Shown here one piece after another: positions 26,752 through 36,472 of a stretch of 64,000 bases of DNA (position 1 is the stretch's first letter; the number at the start of each line of letters is the position of its first letter). Source of the DNA: Clostridiales bacterium. GTDB taxonomy: Bacteria; Bacillota; Clostridia; Christensenellales; Aristaeellaceae. The notes beneath the pieces were generated by a model. It was not told the DNA's origin, did not search any database, and was given only the letters and a program-made list of their open reading frames with translations. The stretch lies in assembly GCA_015056255.1 (NCBI GenBank), contig SVGP01000002.1, forward strand, positions 91,829-155,828, written 5' to 3'. The position numbers and the translations under genes were made by a program.

Positions 26752-28248
26752 TTGGATCATCAAACGCTTACCATGAAAACCGTTCAGGCGCTGAGGGCCT
26801 TGGCCCGTGAAAACGGAATCAGGATTCCTGCGGGGAGTCTCAAAAGCCGGATCATCGAGCTGATTGAAAACGGTATCCGTGAAAAAATGCAAAAAGAAAC
26901 AGAAGAAACAAAATATACATCAGATGAAGCCGGAGATGAAAAAGAAGCGTCTCCGGCTGATTCTATAAAGGAAGAAACAAGGACGGATGATACGGATATG
27001 CCGCTTATGAAAAGAGCAAATTCCTATGCATCCAATGCGCCCAACTATCCAACTGTAAACCCAAGAATGCATCCGTATATAAATGCCGCTGTCTATCCAA
27101 AGGTTCAGAGCGTGTCGGGCGTACTTGAAATCATGCAGGAGGGATACGGCTTTCTAAGAAGAAGTAATTTTCTTCCGGGTAAGGACGATGTCTACGTATC
27201 CCAGCAGCACATTAAGCGTTTTTGCCTGAGAAACGGCGATTTTCTTGAGGGAAGCGCACGTCCCCAGCGGGATGGCGATAAATACATGGGGCTTACTTTT
27301 ATTTCAAAGGTCAACGGCGTATTGCCGATGAATGTTATAAGGCGTCCCGGATTCGACCTTCTAACGCCCGTGTATCCCCAAAAGCGCATCCGTCTTGAGA
27401 CGGATGGAGAAACAAACGATCCTGCCATACGGCTTATGGATTTAATCAGCCCTGTCGGAAAAGGGCAAAGAGGGCTCATTGTGTCGCCGCCCAAGGCGGG
27501 CAAGACAACTTTTCTTAAACTGATTGCAAGGTCCATCCTGAAAAATGAAAAAGACATTCACTTAATTATGCTTCTGATTGGCGAACGTCCCGAAGAGGTT
27601 ACGGATATCAGGCGCGAAATCAAAGCCGAATGCATTTATTCTACCTTTGATGAAAAAGCGGAAAATCACGTCAGAATCAGCGAAATGACGCTCGAACGCG
27701 CACAAAGGCTTACAGAGATGGGGAAGGATGTTGTGATTTTGATGGATTCCATAACGCGTCTGGCACGCGCGTACAATCTGATCATTCCGCCTACGGGCCG
27801 GTCGCTCTCGGGCGGCCTTGATCCCGGTGCGCTTCACAAGCCGAAGAAATTTTTCGGCTCCGCCCGCGCCATTGAAAACGGAGGAAGCTTAACCATTATT
27901 GCAACTGCGCTTGTTGACACCGGAAGCCGTATGGACGACATTATCTATGAAGAATTCAAGGGTACGGGCAATATGGAGGTGCATCTGGACAGAAGACTAT
28001 CCGAAAAGCGTATTTTTCCTGCGATGGATATCGCAAAATCCGGAACGCGGAGGGATGATCTATTGCTTAATGAGAATGAAAGTGCCTGCGCAAAAAGCAT
28101 CCGGAAGCTGATTTCATCAAAAAGTGGTCCGGAAGGGGCGGAGGAAATTATATCCATCATGGAAAAAACAAAGGACAACGCAGAATTTGCCCTTAAACTG
28201 AAGGGCTGGGCGCAGGCGTGGCAAAGGGAAGGATACCATCTTTTGTAA
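26752..28248 (+). CDS. rho: Transcription termination factor Rho
   Basis: Hexameric RNA-dependent ATPase helicase that ends transcription. It is about 498 residues from TTG 26752. Residues 1-46 form the Rho_N helical domain, 47-82 an acidic Glu/Asp/Thr-rich linker, and 88-117 a stretch rich in Asn, Tyr and Pro. Residues from about 120 form the cold-shock RNA-binding domain ([20 protein letters not shown]). The ATPase core shows [11 protein letters not shown] (Walker A), [12 protein letters not shown] and [14 protein letters not shown] (Walker B region), with the bicyclomycin-pocket sequence typical of Rho. The insertion makes it longer than the E. coli protein (419). Confidence 0.95.
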   Translation: MDHQTLTMKTVQALRALARENGIRIPAGSLKSRIIELIENGIREKMQKETEETKYTSDEAGDEKEASPADSIKEETRTDDTDMPLMKRANSYASNAPNYPTVNPRMHPYINAAVYPKVQSVSGVLEIMQEGYGFLRRSNFLPGKDDVYVSQQHIKRFCLRNGDFLEGSARPQRDGDKYMGLTFISKVNGVLPMNVIRRPGFDLLTPVYPQKRIRLETDGETNDPAIRLMDLISPVGKGQRGLIVSPPKAGKTTFLKLIARSILKNEKDIHLIMLLIGERPEEVTDIRREIKAECIYSTFDEKAENHVRISEMTLERAQRLTEMGKDVVILMDSITRLARAYNLIIPPTGRSLSGGLDPGALHKPKKFFGSARAIENGGSLTIIATALVDTGSRMDDIIYEEFKGTGNMEVHLDRRLSEKRIFPAMDIAKSGTRRDDLLLNENESACAKSIRKLISSKSGPEGAEEIISIMEKTKDNAEFALKLKGWAQAWQREGYHLL

Positions 28249-28291
28249 CAGATTCGTCACGTAAGAATAGTGTAAAAATACAAAAAATCCA

Positions 28292-28320
28292 TTGCGCTTG
28301 GCAGGATATTGTGTTATAAT
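28292..28320 (+). promoter_or_regulatory. Promoter of rpmE
   Basis: TTGCGC (28292-28297), 17-base spacer, TATAAT (28315-28320). Confidence 0.7.
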
Positions 28321-28337
28321 AGCTTTTGCATGACGAC

Positions 28338-28398
28338 ACCGGATGCCGTATGCTTAAGCGAACGACAATCCGGTTTGTACGGACTTGCAAGTCTGTGC
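28338..28398 (+). promoter_or_regulatory. Candidate bL31 autoregulatory leader
   Basis: Two stems lie between promoter and start. ACCGGAT (28338-28344) pairs with ATCCGGT (28368-28374). A 9-bp stem 28377-28385/28390-28398 with loop TGCA ends two bases before the ribosome-binding site. Leaders that bind the encoded protein are known for several ribosomal protein genes, including rpmE. Confidence 0.5.
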
Positions 28399-28414
28399 AG
28401 GAGAGGTGAGACAA

Positions 28415-28612
28415 ATGAAAGAGAAGATCCATCCGAACTATGGTAAGGCTGTTGTTCGCTGCGTATGCGGTGAAACCTTCGAAACCGGTTCTGTGAAGAA
28501 GGAACTGCGCGTTGACATTTGCTCCAAGTGCCATCCGTTCTTCACCGGCAAGCAGAAGCTCGTCGACAGCGGCGGACGCGTCGACCGTTTCAAGAAGCGC
28601 TACGGCATGTAA
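28415..28612 (+). CDS. rpmE: Ribosomal protein bL31 (zinc-containing form)
   Basis: A 65-residue large-subunit protein. It starts [11 protein letters not shown] and has four Cys (RCVCGE and ICSKCHP) that bind zinc, so it is the C+ type rather than the zinc-free paralogue. GGAGAGGTGAG precedes ATG 28415; an upstream in-frame ATG lies inside the leader stem. A terminator follows. Confidence 0.96.
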   Translation: MKEKIHPNYGKAVVRCVCGETFETGSVKKELRVDICSKCHPFFTGKQKLVDSGGRVDRFKKRYGM

Positions 28613-28658
28613 TCGTTTTTGTGCGATTGCAATCCTCAGGCGTGCGCAATGGCTATTA

Positions 28659-28695
28659 CAGATCGGGCATGCACGCCCGGTCTGTTTTATTTTAT
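28659..28695 (+). terminator. Terminator after rpmE
   Basis: Ten-bp stem CAGATCGGGC/GCCCGGTCTG (28659-28668/28675-28684, one wobble) with a 6-base loop and the tail TTTTATTTTAT. Confidence 0.9.
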
Positions 28696-28720
28696 CCTTC
28701 TTTATGTTGAGGTACATCAA

Positions 28721-29743
28721 ATGAGTAAGTTTGCTAAGTCGTTCAAACAGTGGTGGACGGGAAAATATCCGGATGCATGTCCCTCTGTCGGCGGTCAGGC
28801 CGTAATGGAAGGCGTTATGATGCGCGGTCCCGAGTGCGAGGCGATTACCGTCAGAAAGCAGGACGGAACGCTTACCTATACCACCAAGCCCATCAAAAAG
28901 GTAAAATACAAGTGGATGACGTGGCCCATCATCAGAGGCGTTGTCAACTTCGGCATGATGCTCGTGGACGGCATGAAAATTATCACCGAGTCCGCAGACA
29001 TGGCAGGGTTCGATGCGGAAGAGCCCAGCAAGTTTGAAAAGAAGCTTGCCAAAATCTTTCACTGTAAGCCCGACGATATCATGATGGCGACGGCTGTTGT
29101 TCTTGCGGTCGTTCTGGCTATCGGCCTTTTCTTTGTGCTTCCGATTTCGCTTGAATGGTGCGTAAAGCAGATTATCAAAAACGAGCTCGTCGTCAACTTA
29201 ATCGGCGGCGTGATCCGCATCTGCGTGTTCCTTCTTTATATCTTTTTGACCTCGAAGCTCAAGGAAATCCGCCGCGTATTCATGTATCACGGCGCGGAGC
29301 ACAAGACGATTTATTGCTTTGAAAACGGGGAAGAGCTCACTGTTGAAAACGCCAGAAAGTATACAACGCTGCACCCCCGCTGTGGAACCAGTTTTTTGAT
29401 GATCGTTATGGTCATTTCCATTCTCCTTTTCACGCTGTTCAGCCAGCTGGTCGGCGGCGTTGTCAATTCCAACATTTTCCTTCGTATCATCACGAAGCTT
29501 GCGCTTCTTCCACTGATCGCGGGCGTTTCCTATGAAGTGCTTAAGTGGCTTGGAAGAGCGAAGGACACGCCCATCATCCGCGCCTTAAAGTGGCCCGGTC
29601 TTATGACCCAGAAGCTCACTACCAAGGAGCCGGACGACAGCATGCTGGAGGTTGCCATCGTGTCTTTAAAGGCTGCGCTGGGCGACAAAAAGCCGCTGCC
29701 CGCTTCCTATTATGAGACCAAAGAGGAAGCCAAGGAAGAATGA
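28721..29743 (+). CDS. YqhQ-like DUF1385 membrane protein
   Basis: A 340-residue protein of the DUF1385 family, common in Firmicutes and usually next to rpmE, prmC and prfA as here. It shows GGQAVMEGVMMRGP near the N-terminus. Three or four hydrophobic segments follow (around residues 125-150, 160-185, 225-260). A conserved polar block between them, YHGAEHKTIYC then HPRCGTSF, looks like a metal or active site. The function is not established. ATG 28721 has GAGGT 8 bases upstream. The prmC start overlaps its stop. Confidence 0.88.
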   Translation: MSKFAKSFKQWWTGKYPDACPSVGGQAVMEGVMMRGPECEAITVRKQDGTLTYTTKPIKKVKYKWMTWPIIRGVVNFGMMLVDGMKIITESADMAGFDAEEPSKFEKKLAKIFHCKPDDIMMATAVVLAVVLAIGLFFVLPISLEWCVKQIIKNELVVNLIGGVIRICVFLLYIFLTSKLKEIRRVFMYHGAEHKTIYCFENGEELTVENARKYTTLHPRCGTSFLMIVMVISILLFTLFSQLVGGVVNSNIFLRIITKLALLPLIAGVSYEVLKWLGRAKDTPIIRALKWPGLMTQKLTTKEPDDSMLEVAIVSLKAALGDKKPLPASYYETKEEAKEE

Positions 29744-30579
29744 CGATTCAAACGTGGATTAACCACGCCGAAGAACGCTTGCAAAAAGCCGGCTGTCCCG
29801 ATGCAGGGCTTGATGCAAGATATATTGCCGCCGGGGTTTTAAAAAAATCTCCCGGCGAAATTCGGTTTTTGGGCGACACGGAAATCGAAAAGGATGCGCT
29901 TGAAATCATGAATGTGCGGCTTGACCGCCGCGAAAAGGGCGAGCCGCTTCAGTACATTGAAAACACGGCTTACTTTATGGATTTTGAATTCTATGTGGAT
30001 GAAAACGTGCTGATTCCGCGTCAGGACACGGAAACACTGGTAGAGCTTGCGCTTAAGAAAATCGGCGGAATTCAGAAGCCCGATGTGCTTGATATGTGCA
30101 CAGGAAGCGGCGCAATCGCCGTTTCCCTTTCGCTTTACAGAAAGGACGCCTGCGTGACGGCGTCTGATATAAGCTTTGGCGCAATCGAGGTTGCGAAGAA
30201 AAATGCCGGGCGGTTGAACGCAAACGTTGGATTTGTTTTAAGCGACCTTTTTGAAAGCATCCCCGAAAAAAGGTACGATCTTATTACCATCAACCCGCCG
30301 TATCTGACTAAAGAAGACATGCTTACCCTTCAAAGGGAAGTTCAGGCGGAGCCTTCGATCGCGCTTTTCGGCGGGGACGATGGACTTGAAGTTTACAGGC
30401 GCATTGCAAGGGACGTATACCGCTATCTAAAGCCAGGCGGATATGTGCTTTTGGAAGTTGGGCTTGGACAGGAAAAGGACGTTTTAACGCTATTTACAAA
30501 CGAATGCACCTGGGAATCGGGTGTTCAGAAGGATTTATGCGGCGTAGACCGCGTTGTATGGATAAGGAGCAAGGAATAG
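29740..30579 (+). CDS. prmC: Release factor glutamine methyltransferase
   Basis: Methylates the Gln of the GGQ motif in release factors RF1 and RF2. It is 279 residues: a helical N-terminal domain that holds the release factor, then a Rossmann domain with motif [17 protein letters not shown] and the catalytic INPPYLT that binds the Gln amide. It overlaps yqhQ by ATGA. The substrate gene prfA follows after four bases. Confidence 0.96.
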   Translation: MTIQTWINHAEERLQKAGCPDAGLDARYIAAGVLKKSPGEIRFLGDTEIEKDALEIMNVRLDRREKGEPLQYIENTAYFMDFEFYVDENVLIPRQDTETLVELALKKIGGIQKPDVLDMCTGSGAIAVSLSLYRKDACVTASDISFGAIEVAKKNAGRLNANVGFVLSDLFESIPEKRYDLITINPPYLTKEDMLTLQREVQAEPSIALFGGDDGLEVYRRIARDVYRYLKPGGYVLLEVGLGQEKDVLTLFTNECTWESGVQKDLCGVDRVVWIRSKE

Positions 30580-30583
30580 TTTT

Positions 30584-31675
30584 ATGGAAAACGCAATGCG
30601 CGAGCGGGAAAGAATTGCCCGTCAGATGGAAGCCATTGAAGGAAAGTTTGAAGAGCTTTCCATTCGCATCACCCTTCCCGAAGTGATCAGCGACACGCAG
30701 CTTTTCCAAAAGCTCATGCGCGAGCACAGCGATATGATGGAAATTGCCGAGGCCGCGAAGAATTACGGCCTTCTTCTTAAGCACATCGAGGAAGCCCAAG
30801 AAATGGCGGAATCGGGCGATGAGGAAATGGCCGAAATGGCGAAGGAAGAGCTGGAGGAGCTTGAAAAAGAGCTGGTCATCAAAACGGACGAAGCCAAGCG
30901 CCTCCTTCTTCCCAAGGATCCGGATGACAAAAGAAGCGCCATCGTCGAAGTTCGCGCGGGCGCAGGCGGCGACGAGGCCGGTCTTTTCGGCGCAGAGCTG
31001 ATGCGCATGTATGCCCATTATGCGGCTTCCCGCGGCTGGAAGGTCGAAATCATCGAGGGCGGCGAAACCGAAATCGGCGGCATCAAGGAAGCGGTTATGT
31101 CCATCGAGGGCAAAAACGTGTTCGAGCGTTTAAAGTTCGAATCCGGCGTACACCGCGTTCAGCGCGTGCCTGTTACGGAAAGCAACGGAAAGCTTCAGAC
31201 TTCGACCGCTACCGTCGCTGTATTGCCGGAGGCTGAGGACGTTGAAGTCAGCATCAATATGAACGATCTTAGAATCGACACCTACCGCGCATCCGGCGCA
31301 GGTGGACAGCATGTTAACCGCACCGACTCCGCCGTTCGCATTACGCATATCCCCACCGGCATCGTGGTCACTTCTCAGGATCAGAGAAGCCAGATCCAGA
31401 ACAGGGAAAAGGCGATGCAGGTTTTAAGAAGCCGCCTTTATGAAATGGAGCGGGATCAGGCGCAAAACGAATATGCCAGTCAGAGAAGACTGCAGATCGG
31501 CTCCGGCGACCGCTCCGAGCGCATTCGCACCTACAATTTTCCGCAGGGCCGCGTAACCGACCACAGAATCGGCCTTACGCTTTATAAAATCGGAGACATC
31601 ATGAACGGCGATCTGGATGAACTGATCGATAAGCTCATTCTCGCCGAGCAGACCAAGCTCATGGAGGCTCAATGA
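30584..31675 (+). CDS. prfA: Peptide chain release factor 1
   Basis: Recognises UAA and UAG stop codons. It is 363 residues. The helical domain 1 is followed by the codon-recognition domain, and the catalytic GGQ appears in [15 protein letters not shown]. The C-terminus is typical ([17 protein letters not shown]). AAGGAA overlapping the end of prmC is its ribosome-binding site. tsaC overlaps its stop by ATGA. Confidence 0.97.
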   Translation: MENAMRERERIARQMEAIEGKFEELSIRITLPEVISDTQLFQKLMREHSDMMEIAEAAKNYGLLLKHIEEAQEMAESGDEEMAEMAKEELEELEKELVIKTDEAKRLLLPKDPDDKRSAIVEVRAGAGGDEAGLFGAELMRMYAHYAASRGWKVEIIEGGETEIGGIKEAVMSIEGKNVFERLKFESGVHRVQRVPVTESNGKLQTSTATVAVLPEAEDVEVSINMNDLRIDTYRASGAGGQHVNRTDSAVRITHIPTGIVVTSQDQRSQIQNREKAMQVLRSRLYEMERDQAQNEYASQRRLQIGSGDRSERIRTYNFPQGRVTDHRIGLTLYKIGDIMNGDLDELIDKLILAEQTKLMEAQ

Positions 31676-32703
31676 ACACGAAAATGGTAATTCCCTGCGC
31701 CGCATCTTTTGAAGAAGCGGCGCAGCTTATAAATATGGGCGAAGTGGTGGGATTTCCCACCGAAACCGTGTACGGCCTCGGCGCAGATGCGACCAATGAG
31801 GAAGCGGTCAAAAAAATCTTCCGCGCAAAAGGCCGTCCGGGCGATAACCCGCTGATTGTGCATATTGCATCCCTTTCCGACATTCATAACGTCATCTACG
31901 GCGAAATGCCCGAATGGGCGCAAAAGCTCGCTGAAGCCTATTGGCCGGGGCCGCTCACGATGATCTTCGATAAGGGCGAAAATATTCCAAGCGCAGTAAC
32001 GGCGGGGCTCGATTCTGTTGCGGTTCGCATTCCGGGCAATACGGATGCGCAGGCGCTCATCCGAGCCGCCCGAAAGCCCATTGCCGCGCCCAGTGCGAAT
32101 CTCTCCGGCCGTCCAAGCCCCACGACTGCAAAGCATGTCTTTGAAGACATGAACGGACGCATTCCCCTGATCATCGACGGCGGTGAGAGCGATGTTGGCC
32201 TTGAATCAACGGTGTTGGATGTAAGAACATTGCCGGTAAAGGTGTTGCGTCCGGGCGGCGTGACGCCCAAAATGATTGCAGATGTCGTTGGCGAAGTGGA
32301 AGTTGCCGGAAGCGTTATGCGCCCCCTTAAGGAAGGGGAAACCGTGCTTTCTCCGGGCATGAAGTATAAGCATTATGCGCCCGAAGGCTCGCTTGTGATT
32401 GTGAAGGGCGCAGCTGAAAAGGTTGCGCATGCCATTATAGATATGTACGACGCGACCGAAGGCGAAAAATGCATTCTTGCGCTTGAAGGAAACCTTTCTT
32501 TGTATGAGGGCAGAAATGTATTCTCCCTCGGTAAAAACCCCGAGGAAATGGCTCACAGGCTGTTTGACGCGCTAAGAGAGATGGACGCAAGGGGCATAAA
32601 CGCGATTTTTTCGGAAGCCGTGGACGCAGAAGGAATCGGCCTTGCCGTTATGAACCGGCTCGGGAGAGCGGCGGCGTTTCACATCGTGGACGCAGGTGAA
32701 TAA
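31672..32703 (+). CDS. tsaC: Threonylcarbamoyl-AMP synthase, Sua5 type
   Basis: Makes threonylcarbamoyl-AMP from threonine, bicarbonate and ATP for t6A37 in tRNA. It is 343 residues, so the longer Sua5 form: the YrdC-like domain (about 1-205) has [28 protein letters not shown] and [11 protein letters not shown]; the C-terminal Sua5 domain follows with [11 protein letters not shown]. It works upstream of MtaB, also in this window. It is transcribed with prfA and ywlE. Confidence 0.95.
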   Translation: MNTKMVIPCAASFEEAAQLINMGEVVGFPTETVYGLGADATNEEAVKKIFRAKGRPGDNPLIVHIASLSDIHNVIYGEMPEWAQKLAEAYWPGPLTMIFDKGENIPSAVTAGLDSVAVRIPGNTDAQALIRAARKPIAAPSANLSGRPSPTTAKHVFEDMNGRIPLIIDGGESDVGLESTVLDVRTLPVKVLRPGGVTPKMIADVVGEVEVAGSVMRPLKEGETVLSPGMKYKHYAPEGSLVIVKGAAEKVAHAIIDMYDATEGEKCILALEGNLSLYEGRNVFSLGKNPEEMAHRLFDALREMDARGINAIFSEAVDAEGIGLAVMNRLGRAAAFHIVDAGE

Positions 32704-32704
32704 A

Positions 32705-33148
32705 ATGCGATATGTGTTTGTGTGCATGGGAAACACCTGCAGAAGCCCGATGGCCGAAGCCATCATGAACGGAGAACTTAAGAAGCGGCGGATTACAAAT
32801 GCTTACGCCGAATCCTGCGGTGTCATGGCCTATGAAGGCGCTTCCGCCAATGAATACGCAAAAGAGGCTGTTAAAAAGTACGGATTTTCAATCGACAATC
32901 ATTCTGCAAGGCGGATAAACGCCGCCATAGTTACGAACGCAGTGGTTCTCTGTATGGAAAAGCAGCTTACTGATTACGTAAGAAAGCTTTTCCCCGGCGA
33001 AAAAGTTTTTGATCTTTGCGACTTTGCCTCCGTTTCTGGCGAGATTTCCGATCCCTACGGTATGGGGCAGGAGACGTATGATGCGTGTGCGGAAAAAATA
33101 AAAAGGTGTATATGGATTATCCTTGATAAGAAGGAAAGCGCCGTTTGA
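32705..33148 (+). CDS. ywlE: YwlE-like protein-arginine phosphatase (LMW-PTP fold)
   Basis: A 147-residue low-molecular-weight phosphatase. The P-loop CMGNTCRSPMAEA (C-x5-R) carries Thr where tyrosine phosphatases of the fold have Ile; in Bacillus YwlE this Thr gives preference for phosphoarginine. The general-acid loop is SDPYGMG. It would reverse McsB-type arginine phosphorylation that marks proteins for ClpCP; mcsB is not in the window. It starts one base after tsaC, the same neighbour order as in Bacillus. Confidence 0.88.
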   Translation: MRYVFVCMGNTCRSPMAEAIMNGELKKRRITNAYAESCGVMAYEGASANEYAKEAVKKYGFSIDNHSARRINAAIVTNAVVLCMEKQLTDYVRKLFPGEKVFDLCDFASVSGEISDPYGMGQETYDACAEKIKRCIWIILDKKESAV

Positions 33149-33203
33149 CACATATTCTTGGGTTTTCAGCCGAAACGAACAGAATATAAAAAGGATTGAC
33201 ATT

Positions 33204-34865
33204 ATGGCGAAATATACAGTCGGCATTGATTTTGGAACGCTGTCCGCCAGAGCGCTGGTAGCGGACGTTCAAAACGGGCGCGAAATGGGCTGGGCTGTGA
33301 GCGAATACGCCCATGGCGTGATGGACGAATTTCTTCCGGACGGAACGCCGCTTCCGACTGGCTGGGCGCTTCAGCATCCATCCGATTATCTATGCGCGCT
33401 GAAGGAAGCCGTCAGGAAGGCCGTTCAAAATGCCAATGTCGACAAGAACGACATTATTGCTCTCGGCGTGGACTTCACGGCCAGCACCATGCTGCCGCTT
33501 GAGGAGGATATGCGCCCTCTTTCCGAAACGCATCCGTCCAATCCCCACGCCTATGTAAAGCTCTGGAAGCATCATGGGGCGCAGGCTCAGGCAGACCGGA
33601 TGACGAAGACGGCGCGTGAAATGGGCTATGAGCTGCTTGATTTTTACGGTGGAAAGGTGTCCGCTGAATGGACGATGCCCAAAATCGTTCAGATGATCGA
33701 GGAAGACGAAGCGCTTTATGAAAAAACCGATCTTTTCATTGAAGCGGGCGACTGGATTGTTTATAGGCTTACGGGAAACGTCAAAAAAAGCGCGATGATC
33801 GCAGGTTATAAGGCGTTTTATGACGCTGAAAAAGGATATCCCGATCGGGCATATCTTAAAAATATACATCCGAAGCTCGAAAATATATTTCAAACCAGGC
33901 TGCGCGGGGATGTATATCCGTCCACGCATAACGCGGGCGGACTGTCGAAGGAAATGGCGGACGTTCTTTCGCTTAACGAGGGCATTCCCGTTTCCGTCTG
34001 CGCCATCGACGCGCATGTGTCTCTTCCGGCTGCAAATATCTGCCATAAGGGCGAAATGCTCATGATCATGGGCACCTCCGTTTGCCATATTGTGCTGGGC
34101 GATCAGATGAAAAAGGTGAATGGCATGTGCGGCGCAGTGAAAGATGCGGTTATTCCGAATCTTGCGTGCTTTGAAGCCGGTCAAAGCTGTGTTGGGGATA
34201 TGTTCGATTGGTTTGTGAAAAATCATTTTCCGATGGAATATGAAAACGAAGCGGCGAAGCTTTCCATGAACCGGCATCAGTATCTTACGCATCTGGCCGA
34301 AAAGAAACGGCCCGGGGAAACGGGGCTGATTGCGCTTGACTGGTTTAACGGCAACCGATCGGTGCTTGTAAACAGCGATCTGACCGGAATCATTTTGGGA
34401 ATGACGCTTTCGACCAAACCGGAGGACGTATATAGAGCGCTGATTGAAAGCGCGGCCTTTGGCACGCGCATGATCGTGGACACGTTTGAAGACGCAGGCA
34501 TAGAAATCGAGAAAATCTCCGCCTGCGGCGGAATTGCCGTAAAAAACGAATTTCTCATGCAGGTGTATGCGGATGTTTTAAAGCGTGAAATCAGGATTGC
34601 TCGCACAAAGCAGGCCGGAGCGCTCGGAAGCTGCATTTATGCATCCGTTGCTGCCGGTGAGGAAAAGGGCGGATACGACGATATAGTGAAAGCGTCGGCT
34701 CACATGGGCGGAACGGGTGAACGCATATATCGTCCGAATCTGAAAAACAGCGCGGTTTACGAAAAGCTTTTCGCGGAATACAGGCGGCTTCACGAATTTT
34801 TCGGCCGCGGCGGAAATGATGTAATGAAGCGACTGCGCATGATCCAAAGGGACATGTGCGTCTGA
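33204..34865 (+). CDS. araB: Ribulokinase
   Basis: FGGY-family sugar kinase that phosphorylates L-ribulose in arabinose use. It is 553 residues from ATG 33204 (AAGGA upstream). The N-terminal nucleotide site is YTVGIDFGTLSARAL, then QHPSDYL, GGKVSAEW and IEAGDWIVYRLTG, all typical of AraB rather than xylulokinase or glycerol kinase; FGGY signature 2 lies around ALIESAAFGTRMIVDTF. araA and araD are not adjacent, so the pathway is split in the genome. Confidence 0.92.
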   Translation: MAKYTVGIDFGTLSARALVADVQNGREMGWAVSEYAHGVMDEFLPDGTPLPTGWALQHPSDYLCALKEAVRKAVQNANVDKNDIIALGVDFTASTMLPLEEDMRPLSETHPSNPHAYVKLWKHHGAQAQADRMTKTAREMGYELLDFYGGKVSAEWTMPKIVQMIEEDEALYEKTDLFIEAGDWIVYRLTGNVKKSAMIAGYKAFYDAEKGYPDRAYLKNIHPKLENIFQTRLRGDVYPSTHNAGGLSKEMADVLSLNEGIPVSVCAIDAHVSLPAANICHKGEMLMIMGTSVCHIVLGDQMKKVNGMCGAVKDAVIPNLACFEAGQSCVGDMFDWFVKNHFPMEYENEAAKLSMNRHQYLTHLAEKKRPGETGLIALDWFNGNRSVLVNSDLTGIILGMTLSTKPEDVYRALIESAAFGTRMIVDTFEDAGIEIEKISACGGIAVKNEFLMQVYADVLKREIRIARTKQAGALGSCIYASVAAGEEKGGYDDIVKASAHMGGTGERIYRPNLKNSAVYEKLFAEYRRLHEFFGRGGNDVMKRLRMIQRDMCV

Positions 34866-34908
34866 TTATGAAATTAACTGTGCGTTAACAAAAATGCGTA
34901 TTCTGCTG

Positions 34909-34917
34909 TGATATAAT
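34909..34917 (+). promoter_or_regulatory. Extended -10 promoter of the secreted protein gene
   Basis: TGa-TATAAT at 34909-34917; no good -35 at the right distance. Confidence 0.5.
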
Positions 34918-34962
34918 AATCGTTGATACAAGGCTTTTGATGCATGTGGAGGATATCAGTCA

Positions 34963-36390
34963 ATGAAAACGAAAATGTGTACGCTGATGGTGGCGGTAAT
35001 CATGCTGTTTTCTTTTGTATGCAACGCCGAAAACGGCTATGTGACGATTTCAGACCCTTATTATACGGACGGCACAAATGTGTACGATCTGACGGGGCTG
35101 TCTTTCAATGTTTCCTATGCCAGAGCCGAGATGCTTTCGCAGTTGATTCTGCGCGCGGTTACGTCAACGGGTGCGGTAGCGGGCGGCATTGAAACGGACG
35201 GGGAAACTGTATCGTTGTATGCGGACGGCTTTTCCTCGAAATACACGATGTCCTTAGAGGATCTTATGCTTTTAATTGGAGAAGCCATCGATGGCAATCA
35301 GAATTTTATTGAAATCCTGTCTGTCGATCAGAATGCGCAGGCGCCTTCAGAAATAACCTTGAGCGATTTGGTTTCCGGGATTTACGATGATCTATACGCC
35401 GATGGCAGCAAGCTGACGAATGCAAAAATTGCAACGGTAGATACGTTTTTGCATGCGGGCATGAGCGCGTTTTCCGTTCCGCTGGATATGTCGAGTGAGG
35501 AGATCGAAAGCGCGATTCTCCCGATTCTAAGCGCACTTGACGGGCAAAAGAGCCTGTTAACGATTTTAAACCGCTATGCGGCGAGCGATCCCTACGTCGA
35601 TGAAAACGGCGAAATCTTTTATGAACCGGTTACCTTTGTGTCTTTCTACGAAAATGAAATAAAGCCCCTGGACCTGAATGTCAAAGGAAACGCTTATTAT
35701 GGTGAAAACGAAATTTTCATCGAATGGAATCTTTTAAAGGGCGAAGATGTGATTCTGCCCGCATTTCTTGAAGTGACAAACACGGAAAATCCGTCTTTGT
35801 ACGTGAATGTTTTATTGAACAATGGAGCATATGTTTTTTACGCGACGATTGAAGCAAGCGAAAACGGCTTAAACGATTACCTTGAAATGGGTGTGCTTGA
35901 AGGCGAGCGCACGGCTGCGCTTATGACCTATCAGGTGTATATGAATGAAAACATCCCGGTACAGGATCTGTATATCGGCGTAACCTCCGGAAACGAGCTT
36001 TATAATTTCTCAATCGTAAATGCAACCGACAGCGAAACAACGCGCGATATTCATGTAATTGCGTACCTTGACGGCATTGAAGCACAGCTTTCCTATACGG
36101 GCGCAATCACAAGCGATTACGGCGATATCAATGAGCAGGGCGTTTTGCAGCTGGCTACGAACATCGGCATGATGGCCAGAGTAAACGTGGGCTTCGGAAG
36201 CGGATCGGGGGAACCGGCGGCGTTTATTCCTGAGGATATTCCGGGCAAGGAAATTGTTTCGATGACGGATGAAGAAAATGAGCGCATGATGATTGATTTT
36301 TCAAATCTTCTTGAAACGCTTAAAAACACGCTCATCATGGGCGTTCCCGGAATCGCCCAGATCCTGGGGATGGAGAATGCGCAGGGCTGA
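34963..36390 (+). CDS. Secreted protein of unknown function
   Basis: A 475-residue protein. A signal peptide is clear: charged MKTK, hydrophobic core to about residue 19, and a likely cleavage after CNA (residue 22). The mature part is acidic, with alternating short beta-strand-like segments (for example the motif PLDLNVKGNAYYGENEIFIE) and few Cys, so it is probably an extracellular beta-rich or solenoid protein. I do not recognise a domain. It stands alone between ribulokinase and a convergent gene, with its own promoter and a hairpin at its end. Confidence 0.75.
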   Translation: MKTKMCTLMVAVIMLFSFVCNAENGYVTISDPYYTDGTNVYDLTGLSFNVSYARAEMLSQLILRAVTSTGAVAGGIETDGETVSLYADGFSSKYTMSLEDLMLLIGEAIDGNQNFIEILSVDQNAQAPSEITLSDLVSGIYDDLYADGSKLTNAKIATVDTFLHAGMSAFSVPLDMSSEEIESAILPILSALDGQKSLLTILNRYAASDPYVDENGEIFYEPVTFVSFYENEIKPLDLNVKGNAYYGENEIFIEWNLLKGEDVILPAFLEVTNTENPSLYVNVLLNNGAYVFYATIEASENGLNDYLEMGVLEGERTAALMTYQVYMNENIPVQDLYIGVTSGNELYNFSIVNATDSETTRDIHVIAYLDGIEAQLSYTGAITSDYGDINEQGVLQLATNIGMMARVNVGFGSGSGEPAAFIPEDIPGKEIVSMTDEENERMMIDFSNLLETLKNTLIMGVPGIAQILGMENAQG

Positions 36391-36417
36391 AGAACGCAAA
36401 ACAGACATGAATAGAAT

Positions 36418-36453
36418 GCGCGTGTGTCAGGCGAGATTACCTGACACACGCGC
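36418..36453. terminator. Hairpin between convergent genes, probable bidirectional terminator
   Basis: Perfect 14-bp stem GCGCGTGTGTCAGG/CCTGACACACGCGC with an 8-base loop. T content after the stem is modest on both strands. Confidence 0.65.
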
Positions 36454-36472
36454 TAACTTTATGATTATGCTT

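Noticed and set aside
34881..34911. TTAACA as a -35 box for the secreted protein gene
   Set aside because: The spacer to TATAAT would be 21 bases, too long; the extended -10 alone is reported.
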